A stretch of 12,914 nucleotides of DNA from Planctomycetota bacterium (lineage in GTDB: Bacteria > Planctomycetota > GCA-002687715), in NCBI GenBank assembly GCA_013213915.1, contig JABSRK010000077.1, positions 1 to 12,914 on the forward strand, in the 5' to 3' direction. Shown here one piece after another: positions 6,694 to 12,914 of this stretch (within the stretch, counting starts at the first letter, position 1; every line of letters begins with the position of its first letter). The translations under genes were made by a program, and so were the position numbers. The notes beneath the pieces were generated by a model that was not told the DNA's origin, did not search any database, and saw nothing but the letters and a program-made list of their open reading frames with translations.

Positions 6694-8214
6694 CTAGTCG
6701 ACGTCGAAGCTGACTCCCTGGGCGAGGGGCAGGTTGTCGGTGTAGTTGATGGTCACTGTCTGGCGACGCATGTACACCTTCCAGGAGTCAGACCCGGCTT
6801 CGCGTCCGCCACCCGTGTCCTTCTCGCCGCCGAAGGCACCGCCGATCTCGGCGCCGGAGGTGCCGATGTTGACGTTGGCGATGCCGCAGTCGGAGCCCGC
6901 CGGGGACAGCCACTGCTCGGCGGTCAGGAGGTTGTTGGTGAAGACCGCGGATGACAGGCCCTGGTCCACGGAGTTGTGGATCTCGAGGGCCTCTTCGAAC
7001 GAGCTCACTCGGAAGATGTAGAGGATCGGCGCGAAGGTCTCCTCGCGCACGATGTTCATGTCCCGGTGCGCCTTGACGATGGTCGGCTGCACGAAGCTGC
7101 CTGGCCCGTCGACCGGGCTACCGCCGCAGAGGATCTCGCCGCCCTCCTCGGTGACCTGCGCGAGCGCTTCTTTGTAGTCCTTGACTGCGCCGTCGTCGAT
7201 CAGCGGTCCCATGAGCGTGGATGGGTCGAGTGGGTCGCCGATGGTCACCGAACCGTAGGCTCTCACCAGGCGCTCGACGATCTGATCGTGGACCTTCTCG
7301 TGGAGGAACAACCGGCGGGTCGAGGTGCACCGCTGCCCGGCTGTGCCCACCGCGCCGAACAGGACGGCGCGCAGGACCAGCTCGGGATCGGCGTCGTCCA
7401 TGACGATGATGCCATTGTTGCCGCCCAACTCGAGCAGGCTGCGGGCGAGACGCTTGGCGACGACCTCGCCGATACGGCGACCCATGCGGCACGAACCCGT
7501 CGCCGAGATGAGCGGCACACGGCGGTCGCTGATGAGCTTCTCGCCGATGGAGGAGCCGCGTCCGATGATCATGGAGAACACACCTTCGATGCCGTGTTCC
7601 TTCACGACCGGCTCGATGATCTTCTGTGTCGCGATGGCACACAGCGGCGTCTTGGACGACGGCTTCCAGATCATGGCGTCGCCACACACGCCAGCGAGCA
7701 TGGAGTTCCAGGCCCACACCGCCACGGGGAAGTTGAAAGCGGTGACGATGCCGATCACGCCGAGCGGGTGCCACTGCTCGTACATGCGATGGCCGGGTCG
7801 TTCGCTCTGCATGGTCAGCCCGTACAACTGCCGGGACAGACCGACCGCGAAGTCGGCGATGTCGATCATCTCCTGCACCTCGCCCTCGCCCTCCGTCGCG
7901 ATCTTGCCCATCTCCAAGCTGACCAGCTTGCCCAGGGCCTCCTTGTGCTCGCGCAGGGCGTTGCCCATCTGCCGGACGACCTCGCCGCGGGCGGGAGCGG
8001 GCATGGAACGCCACTTGGAGAAGCCCGCTTGCGCTCGCTCCATGAGCGTCTCGTAGGTCTCTTCGTTTGCCTGGACGATGGCGGCGAGCTTGTCGCCGCT
8101 GGTGGGGCTGTACGACACGAGCTCGTCGCCACCCGGCGTCTCGATCCACTCCGCGCCGTCGTGCGCGCCGTGGTTGACTTCATCGATCCCGAGGGACTTC
8201 AGCAGATCGTTCAT
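6694..8214 (-). CDS. Alpha-aminoadipate semialdehyde dehydrogenase (ALDH7 / antiquitin type)
   Basis: This encodes 506 residues. ATG 8214 is preferred over an upstream in-frame start at 8262 because GGAG (8222-8225) sits seven bases before it. The enzyme oxidises alpha-aminoadipate semialdehyde, in equilibrium with piperideine-6-carboxylate, to alpha-aminoadipate with NAD(P)+ in lysine catabolism. Bacterial names include amaB and pcd. ALDH signatures are FNFPVAVWAWN, WKPSS, LELGGNNG with catalytic base Glu262, and GTAGQRCTSTRR with nucleophile Cys296. The Glu-Cys spacing of 34 is the family norm. The C-terminal GGAFGGEKDTGGGRE and SDSWKVYMRR stretch is characteristic of ALDH7 and distinguishes it from other aldehyde dehydrogenases. 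Its stop lies 21 bases from that of the convergent dehydratase-like gene, with no terminator visible between them. No other lysine-pathway gene is in the window. Confidence 0.94.
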   Translation of the reverse strand: MNDLLKSLGIDEVNHGAHDGAEWIETPGGDELVSYSPTSGDKLAAIVQANEETYETLMERAQAGFSKWRSMPAPARGEVVRQMGNALREHKEALGKLVSLEMGKIATEGEGEVQEMIDIADFAVGLSRQLYGLTMQSERPGHRMYEQWHPLGVIGIVTAFNFPVAVWAWNSMLAGVCGDAMIWKPSSKTPLCAIATQKIIEPVVKEHGIEGVFSMIIGRGSSIGEKLISDRRVPLISATGSCRMGRRIGEVVAKRLARSLLELGGNNGIIVMDDADPELVLRAVLFGAVGTAGQRCTSTRRLFLHEKVHDQIVERLVRAYGSVTIGDPLDPSTLMGPLIDDGAVKDYKEALAQVTEEGGEILCGGSPVDGPGSFVQPTIVKAHRDMNIVREETFAPILYIFRVSSFEEALEIHNSVDQGLSSAVFTNNLLTAEQWLSPAGSDCGIANVNIGTSGAEIGGAFGGEKDTGGGREAGSDSWKVYMRRQTVTINYTDNLPLAQGVSFDVD

Positions 8215-8221
8215 GGGGGTT

Positions 8222-8225
8222 CTCC
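8222..8225 (-). promoter_or_regulatory. Ribosome binding site that fixes the aldehyde dehydrogenase start
   Basis: GGAG read leftward, seven bases before ATG 8214. The longer frame from 8262 would translate through this site and through the intergenic hairpin, so the shorter start is chosen. Confidence 0.75.
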
Positions 8226-8249
8226 GGAGCGTCCACTGTAGGAGTTTGG

Positions 8250-8273
8250 GGCCGCGTCCCAAGGGGCGCGACC
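8250..8273 (-). other. Hairpin between the HbpS-like gene and the aldehyde dehydrogenase gene
   Basis: Read leftward, GGTCGCGCCCC and GGGACGCGGCC form ten pairs (one G-U) with one mismatch and a two-base loop. The 91-base gap separates two minus-strand genes. No T-run follows, so it is not a standard intrinsic terminator. A weak TTGGGA-16-TACAGT pair overlaps and follows it and could drive the dehydrogenase gene. Confidence 0.35.
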
Positions 8274-8305
8274 GCTTCTGGGGAGCGATCGTGCGCCGCG
8301 GACGG

Positions 8306-10021
8306 TCAGGGGTTGGTCGGGAACTTCAGATAGGGGAGTCGCACGCCCATGAAGAAGAAGTTATCGATGCGCAGCGCCGGCGGCGGCTCGAACGACATGG
8401 CGCCACCGGCGGCGATAAAGTCGTTGTTCTCGACGCCGTCCCCGGACACGCCGAGCGCTCCCACGAGGACCCCGTTCCGGTACAGAGGACAACCTCCAGG
8501 GAAGAAGATGGCGCCGTTCTGGTAACCGGGGTCGGGCGCGGCAGCGAGCAGCTGGGGCGCCAGCACCGGGGACTGGTTCAGGGTGGCGCGCGCGAACAGC
8601 GGGCCCACCACGCCGGACGAGTCGATGCCCGGTGGGAAGAACGGCTGGGACATGAACCCCAGCGCCGTGCTGGTGACGGCCACCCCGGTCGCGCCGTTGA
8701 CCGGGAAGCCGGGCCACCGATCGGCTGGATCGGGGCCCCCGGGGCGGCTGTAGTACGCCACGGTCCGGGCCTTTGCCGGCACGACGTCGATCGCGTCCGT
8801 GAGCGTGTCCTCCATGCGGAAGTGGGCGAGGATCAGGCCGCGCGTATCCACGACGGTGGCGATGATCTTGGCCGAGCTACCGAGCGGGAGCCGGATGGCC
8901 GAGCGGTTCAGATTGGCCGTCGCCACGCACTGGTTAATGACCTGCGTGACCTCGGCAGATGTCAGGTCCCCGGGCAAGGGGCTGCCGCGTGGGGCGATCA
9001 GGTAGCCGTCCGGGGGAATGGCTCCCGCTACCGGACCGGCGAGCCACTGGGGGCTGCCCGGCGCTGGCGCCGGGGCGCCCCGCACCGCGCCCCCCCGGCG
9101 CGGTTCCTGCTCGACGTACGGGAGCAGGATCCCGTTCAGATAGATGGCGCCCGCTGACGGAATCGCCAGGAAGAAGTTCTCGTCTCCGACCGCGCCGCTG
9201 CCCTTGGCGCCGCTGATCGCAGCGAACTCGGCGCCGAGGATGTCAGGGTCGGTTCCTGCGCCGCCGGGACGGCTGAAAACGCCAACGCCACCGACGAGGC
9301 GGAGCATCGTCCCCTCGACGTTCATCTTGAACAGGGGCACGGCTCCGGGGAGCAAGGTGATCCCTGGACTCGGGAAGGTCCCGTCGACGTTCGTTGAACG
9401 GGGGTACTCCTGCCCTGCCAGGAAGAAGGTCGGTGGCACCGTCTGGGTCGGCAAGTTGGCGTTCGGCATCCCGTCGGGATCGGCGATTGGTGCCCCACGG
9501 TTGGTCGCATTGATCTGCCACAGGGGGCCCTGCGGAGTGCCGGCGATGCCGGTCGTTGTCTGCTGCGGCGCGATCGCGGTCGTGGGACACGGGGCGATCC
9601 CCGACACCGGACACACGGACGGGACGAAGGGGCCACCGAATGTCGATGGGAAGTGGAAGGTCGAGATGAACTGCACCGTGCGTGACGAGAGCGGTGCCTG
9701 GCTGTTCGAGAAGAACGCCGTGGTGCGTGCGATGCTCAACGCGATGTTGTCTTCGTCCGCTATTGCGATTCCGCTGCTGAGGACACCGAGGGGTTCTCCC
9801 CGACGATCGACGACGGCGATGTGGAGATCCGGCGACGCGATGGAAGCGAAGGCGCGCGAGATGATCGTCGTCACCTCGGCTGACGTGAGGGGGTCGACGG
9901 TTCCGAAGTTCGGCGAGAAGAGGACAGGGTTCACTCCGCCCCTGCCGCCGCAACCGAATGTCGTGCTGAGTCCAACGACGAGCAGCAGCAGGACAGCGCC
10001 CGTTTTTGCTGCGTTCCTCAC
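8306..10021 (-). CDS. Exported protein with two HbpS/GlcG-like (DUF336) haem-binding-type domains
   Basis: This encodes 571 residues from GTG 10021. AGGAGG abuts the start with no spacer, and no better start precedes the signal sequence. Residues 8-24 are hydrophobic and end TTFGC, a poor lipobox, so it is probably a lipoprotein acylated at Cys24 or else simply secreted. Domain 1 starts at residue 45 (LTSAEVT) with AVVDRRG near 69-75. Domain 2 starts at 353 with the same LTSAEVT and TVVDTRG near 389-395, then KARTVAYYS. It closes with GGCPLYRNG and LVGALGVSGDG at 509-529, the hallmark C-terminal glycine-rich motif of HbpS/GlcG proteins. A long Pro/Gly/Thr-rich insert interrupts domain 1. HbpS binds haem or iron and senses oxidative stress; that this protein does is inference. 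It is divergent from a porin-cytochrome pair. Family call good, role unknown. Confidence 0.82.
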   Translation of the reverse strand: MRNAAKTGAVLLLLVVGLSTTFGCGGRGGVNPVLFSPNFGTVDPLTSAEVTTIISRAFASIASPDLHIAVVDRRGEPLGVLSSGIAIADEDNIALSIARTTAFFSNSQAPLSSRTVQFISTFHFPSTFGGPFVPSVCPVSGIAPCPTTAIAPQQTTTGIAGTPQGPLWQINATNRGAPIADPDGMPNANLPTQTVPPTFFLAGQEYPRSTNVDGTFPSPGITLLPGAVPLFKMNVEGTMLRLVGGVGVFSRPGGAGTDPDILGAEFAAISGAKGSGAVGDENFFLAIPSAGAIYLNGILLPYVEQEPRRGGAVRGAPAPAPGSPQWLAGPVAGAIPPDGYLIAPRGSPLPGDLTSAEVTQVINQCVATANLNRSAIRLPLGSSAKIIATVVDTRGLILAHFRMEDTLTDAIDVVPAKARTVAYYSRPGGPDPADRWPGFPVNGATGVAVTSTALGFMSQPFFPPGIDSSGVVGPLFARATLNQSPVLAPQLLAAAPDPGYQNGAIFFPGGCPLYRNGVLVGALGVSGDGVENNDFIAAGGAMSFEPPPALRIDNFFFMGVRLPYLKFPTNP

Positions 10022-10063
10022 CCTCCTGCCGCAAACTCCCCTCAGGGTCGTCGACTTCTGTTC

Positions 10064-10073
10064 CTGCGCGCAG
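10064..10073. other. Short palindrome in the divergent promoter region
   Basis: CTGCGCGCAG is a perfect 10-base palindrome in the 212-base gap between the two divergent genes, 43 bases upstream of the HbpS-like start. It could be an operator half of a shared control region, but its length is compatible with chance. Confidence 0.2.
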
Positions 10074-10139
10074 ACTAAAGCAAGAAAGAGGGACCTGCCA
10101 GCCTGATGGACGTTCGCCCGTGGGTGTGGGTCGGTGCCG

Positions 10140-10167
10140 TTGACCTGCTATGCGCCCCCCTTAGACT
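10140..10167 (+). promoter_or_regulatory. Candidate housekeeping promoter for the barrel-cytochrome pair
   Basis: TTGACC (10140-10145) and TAGACT (10162-10167) are separated by 16 bases and match the sigma-70-type consensus at five and four of six positions. The leader to ATG 10234 would be about 60 bases. This is the best -35/-10 pair I find in the divergent gap. The vegetative consensus of planctomycetes is less well defined, so this is tentative. Confidence 0.4.
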
Positions 10168-10218
10168 GGCCGCGGAATCAGGGTGGGAGGCGCACGCCAT
10201 CGGTGCGTCCGACTCGCC

Positions 10219-10226
10219 GGAAGAGG
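10219..10226 (+). promoter_or_regulatory. Ribosome binding site that fixes the start of the barrel lipoprotein
   Basis: GGAAGAGG ends seven bases before ATG 10234. The frame is open from 10183, but starting there would place 17 charged residues before the lipoprotein signal peptide. Confidence 0.75.
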
Positions 10227-10233
10227 TCAGGCC

Positions 10234-12195
10234 ATGGACGCGAAGATTCGGCCGTACCCGACGCCGTGGGTGGTGTGTGCCCTCGCGCTCGCGTTGCTGA
10301 CGGGTTGCGCTGGCAGCGGGCATCATCCGCCGCCTGACAACGCGCCGGCCCCTTCGGGCGGAGAGACTGTTCGCTACGGAACAGTCGGTCTGCGGCCGCA
10401 GGATGCGGGACGCGGGCCGTCTGTCGCGGTGACAGCGTCCACCGATCCGTCTGTGGAAACCGCCGACACGAAGGGTGTGGGCGATACGAGTGCCGTCACG
10501 CCGCGCCCTACCGGGCGTCGTGAGGCGCTGCCGCGCGCAGAGCCCAGTCGGAAGCCGAAGCCTCAGGAGAAGCCGAAGCCTCAGGAGAAGCCGAAGCCTC
10601 AGGAGAAGCCGAAGCCTCAGGAGAAGCCGCCCCACTTCGAGCCGGTGTTCAGTCGCTGGAACATCGACCCGGTGCCCCTGTCTGATCCGGGATACGTGGT
10701 CAACAGGGGCAAGAGTTCGCTCGATCCTTACAACCTCAACCAGCTGAAGGGCGACTACCCCATCATCGGGGATGACGTGTTCCTGGCGCTCCAACTCGAG
10801 AGCTTTACCGTCGCCGAGACGCGCGATGTCCCGATCCCGACGGGCAACACGGGCGCCGTGCCCAATAACGAGGACTTCTTCGGTGACGGCGACCAGAACT
10901 TTCTCCTGAACATCACCGCGCTCGAGATCGACCTGTTCAAGGGCCAGCAGTCTTTCAAGCCGGTGGACTGGCGGTTGAGGGCTGTGCTGGCGGCGAACGT
11001 GACGTATCTCGATGTCAACGAGACCGGGGTGGTGAACATAAACCCCGCCGACGGGACGGACCGCACGACCGCCGACCTGTCCCTCGAGGAAGCGTTTGTC
11101 GAGATCCACCTCCTCGACTGGAACGAACGCTTCGACTTCCTGTCGTTTGAAGCGGGCATCCTCGAGTTCCGAAGCGACTTCCGGGGCTTCATCTTCGACG
11201 ACATCAACCTGGGCGTCCGCCTGTTCGGTAACGCGGACGACAACAAGTGGCAGTACAACCTGGCGTGGTTCCACCTGCTCGAGAAGGACACGAACTCGGA
11301 GTTGAACACGTTCGAAGAGCGCGATCAGAATGTGTTCGTCGCCAACGTCTATCGCTTCGACTTTCCGTTCAAGGGGATCAACCAGGAGTTGTCGTTCCAC
11401 TGGAGTCACGACGACGGGTCGGCCCACTTCAACGACAACGATTTCCTCACGCGTCCGGCCCCCATCGGCGGCATCCAGCCACACGAGATCGATGCCTACT
11501 ACCTGGGCTGGGCGTTCGACGGACATGTGGGGCGGATCAACCTCACGGGCGCCGTGTACCAGGTGTGGGGACATGATTCGGAAGACCCCATCGCCGCACG
11601 GGACCTCGACATCGACGCTCAACTCGCGGCGGTGGAGGTGTCCTACGACTGGGACTGGTTGCGCCTCAAGGCCTACGCGTTCTACGGGTCAGGCGACACC
11701 GATCCGCGCGACGGCCAGGGCAACGGGTTCGACGCCATCGTCGATGCCCCGAATTTCGCCGGCGGCGAGTTCTCCTACTGGAACCGTCAGGCGGTCCCCC
11801 TGTTGGGGACGTTCCTGACGAACCGACTGAGCCCGCTCGCGGATCTCCAGGCGTCGAAGTTCGAGGGCCAGGCGGCGTTCGTAAACCCGGGCATCATCAT
11901 CTCCGGCCTCGGCACCGCCATCGAAGTGACCCCTACCGTGAAGATGACGGCGGCGATCCAGGGATTGCGGTTCAGCACCACGGATTCGCTCGAGACGTTT
12001 ATCGAACTGGAGGACATCCCCCAGGACATCGGGGTCGAGGCGCTGCTCGGTGTGCAGTATCGGCCGCTGCTCACAAACAACATCATCCTGACGTTCGGCG
12101 GGTCTGTTCTCAGGCCCGGCGCCGGACTCCGGAAGATCTACGAGAGTGATGACCTGCTCTGGCACGCGTTCACCGAAGTGACGCTGACCTGGTAG
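10234..12195 (+). CDS. Predicted outer-membrane beta-barrel with lipoprotein signal and Lys/Pro repeat linker
   Basis: This encodes 653 residues. Residues 1-25 are a lipoprotein signal peptide with the canonical lipobox LTGC and Cys25; Ala26 gives no Asp retention signal. Residues 26-106 are low-complexity Pro/Thr/Ser-rich. Residues 107-130 are four copies of KPKPQE, like the periplasm-spanning part of TonB. From about 134 to the end, alternating polar/hydrophobic stretches with many aromatics (SFHWSHDD, AYYLGWAF, LKAYAFYGSG) and Asp/Asn-rich turns indicate a porin-like barrel. The protein ends FTEVTLTW, with the terminal aromatic typical of outer-membrane proteins. It is loosely like alginate-export or DUF-type porins, but I cannot name a family. 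The multiheme cytochrome gene starts 13 bases downstream, so the likely role is the pore of an electron conduit (inference). A plain substrate porin is the alternative. Confidence 0.8.
   Translation: MDAKIRPYPTPWVVCALALALLTGCAGSGHHPPPDNAPAPSGGETVRYGTVGLRPQDAGRGPSVAVTASTDPSVETADTKGVGDTSAVTPRPTGRREALPRAEPSRKPKPQEKPKPQEKPKPQEKPKPQEKPPHFEPVFSRWNIDPVPLSDPGYVVNRGKSSLDPYNLNQLKGDYPIIGDDVFLALQLESFTVAETRDVPIPTGNTGAVPNNEDFFGDGDQNFLLNITALEIDLFKGQQSFKPVDWRLRAVLAANVTYLDVNETGVVNINPADGTDRTTADLSLEEAFVEIHLLDWNERFDFLSFEAGILEFRSDFRGFIFDDINLGVRLFGNADDNKWQYNLAWFHLLEKDTNSELNTFEERDQNVFVANVYRFDFPFKGINQELSFHWSHDDGSAHFNDNDFLTRPAPIGGIQPHEIDAYYLGWAFDGHVGRINLTGAVYQVWGHDSEDPIAARDLDIDAQLAAVEVSYDWDWLRLKAYAFYGSGDTDPRDGQGNGFDAIVDAPNFAGGEFSYWNRQAVPLLGTFLTNRLSPLADLQASKFEGQAAFVNPGIIISGLGTAIEVTPTVKMTAAIQGLRFSTTDSLETFIELEDIPQDIGVEALLGVQYRPLLTNNIILTFGGSVLRPGAGLRKIYESDDLLWHAFTEVTLTW
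10552..10629 (+). repeat. 18-bp tandem repeat, four copies plus six bases, encoding KPKPQE
   Basis: The unit AAGCCGAAGCCTCAGGAG occurs head to tail at 10552-10569, 10570-10587, 10588-10605 and 10606-10623. AAGCCG begins a fifth copy. The copies are identical at DNA level, so the array is recent or kept homogeneous. It is in frame, so gain or loss of units would lengthen or shorten the linker by six residues without a frameshift. Confidence 0.97.
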
Positions 12196-12208
12196 AGGGG
12201 GGCGGAAG

Positions 12209-12914
12209 ATGAAGAGGGTGTTGACGCTGTCCGTCGTGGCCCTGCTGGTGGGGGTGCCCGTGTTCACCGGGTGCGCGGATCAATCGTGGACCGCTTACGA
12301 GCGCGTGCCCCCGCAGCACGTGAACCTCGACGGTGAGCTGGTCGACCTGCGTGCGCAGCCGGAGGACGCCGCCCGCGCGAGCAACGAGGGCTGCGTGGCA
12401 TGCCACCAGAACGTCGGTGATCCGCACCAGAGTTCCCTGGGCGGGATCACGCTCAGGTGTATCGATTGCCACGGGGGTAACGACAAGGGGAAGACGAAGG
12501 AGGAGGCGCATCCGCGGCCTCGTTTCCCGGATGCGTGGTCCCGGGATGGGGAGCAAAGCGCGGCGAATCCCGAGCAGAGCTACGCATTGCTGAACAAGGA
12601 GGACCCGGTCTGGATCCGGTTCGTGAACCCGGGCGACTTGCGGGTGGCCAACCAGGCTTGCGGCGGCTGCCACCCAGCCGCTGTGCTGAACGTCTCCAAG
12701 TCGCTGATGACGACGTCAGCGCATTTCTGGGGAACGGCCGCCTATGCAAACGGCATCCTCCCCAACAAGCGCAGCATCCTGGGCGAGTCCTACAGCCCCG
12801 AGGGCGTCGCCCAGAAGGTGAACAACGTCCCTGATTCGCCCATGACGGCAGCGCAGATGGACAAGGAGAGCGTCTCGCCCTTCCTGCTGCCGCTTCCGCG
12901 CTTCGAGGCGACGC
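12209..12914 (+). CDS. Multiheme c-type cytochrome lipoprotein, C-terminus outside window
   Basis: The frame is open from ATG 12209 to the right edge, giving 235 residues. GAGGGGGGCGGAAG lies just upstream, directly after the stop of the barrel gene 13 bases away, so the two are almost certainly one operon. Residues 1-22 are a signal peptide ending VFTGC, making Cys22 a probable lipid anchor. Three haem c sites are present: CVACH 62-66, CIDCH 84-88 and CGGCH 151-155. Spare histidines (73, 101) could be distal ligands. The NPGDLRVANQACGGCH segment and the later LPLPRFE remind me of large multiheme cytochromes from planctomycetes and other soil or sediment bacteria; this is recall, not a search. 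More haem motifs are expected beyond the edge. The likely role is electron transfer at the cell surface together with the barrel. Cytochrome identity is secure. Confidence 0.92.
   Translation, partial: MKRVLTLSVVALLVGVPVFTGCADQSWTAYERVPPQHVNLDGELVDLRAQPEDAARASNEGCVACHQNVGDPHQSSLGGITLRCIDCHGGNDKGKTKEEAHPRPRFPDAWSRDGEQSAANPEQSYALLNKEDPVWIRFVNPGDLRVANQACGGCHPAAVLNVSKSLMTTSAHFWGTAAYANGILPNKRSILGESYSPEGVAQKVNNVPDSPMTAAQMDKESVSPFLLPLPRFEAT

Noticed and set aside
6976..8241. 421-residue plus-strand ORF opposite the aldehyde dehydrogenase
   Set aside because: It mirrors a clearly conserved ALDH7 frame with catalytic Glu and Cys; its own protein shows no domain or signal.
8250..8273. Hairpin as terminator of the HbpS-like gene
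   Set aside because: The stem is good but the following bases read leftward are CCAAACTCC, with no T-run.
10552..10629. Direct repeats as a CRISPR array
   Set aside because: Units are contiguous with no spacers, in frame, and encode a peptide repeat.
10075..11622. 515-residue minus-strand ORF antisense to the barrel gene
   Set aside because: Its Leu/Arg repeats are the antisense of the KPKPQE array. The plus frame has a lipobox, ribosome site and barrel features, so this is a shadow of GC-rich codon bias.

Overview
The window is a visibly GC-rich bacterial chromosome fragment with seven protein genes, two of them cut by the window edges. The best taxonomic pointer is the first gene, a secreted cytochrome-c/DUF1549/DUF1553 protein of the kind greatly expanded in Planctomycetota and, less so, Verrucomicrobiota. 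The small secreted His/Tyr-rich protein and the lipoprotein-rich right half fit that. I infer a planctomycete or a close PVC relative; no rRNA or marker gene is present to prove it.

Left block (1-3057, minus strand): the 5' part of the DUF1549/DUF1553 gene, then a gene-free stretch of about 500 bases, then a 143-residue secreted protein. The gene-free stretch is not empty. It holds two strong intrinsic terminators firing leftward, a run of hairpins behind the small gene, and between the terminators about 180 bases that could be an unannotated structured RNA. The small gene has a near-consensus sigma-54 (-24/-12) promoter candidate upstream.

Middle block (3058-8214): a divergent intergenic region, then transketolase and a D-serine/D-threonine dehydratase-like PLP enzyme overlapping by 38 bases on the plus strand. 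An ALDH7-type alpha-aminoadipate semialdehyde dehydrogenase converges on them from the minus strand. This is ordinary central carbon and amino-acid metabolism.

Right block (8306-12914): the most interesting part. A minus-strand secreted or lipoprotein gene with two HbpS/GlcG-type (DUF336) domains is divergent from a plus-strand pair. The pair is a lipoprotein with a TonB-like Lys/Pro repeat linker and a predicted outer-membrane beta-barrel, followed 13 bases later by a multiheme c-type cytochrome lipoprotein with three CxxCH motifs before the window ends. The pair looks like an outer-membrane porin-cytochrome electron conduit, of a type different from the textbook MtrCAB system. The tandem haem-domain-like protein next to it may belong to the same module. 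All functional statements for this block are inferred from sequence architecture and need structure prediction and neighbourhood comparison.
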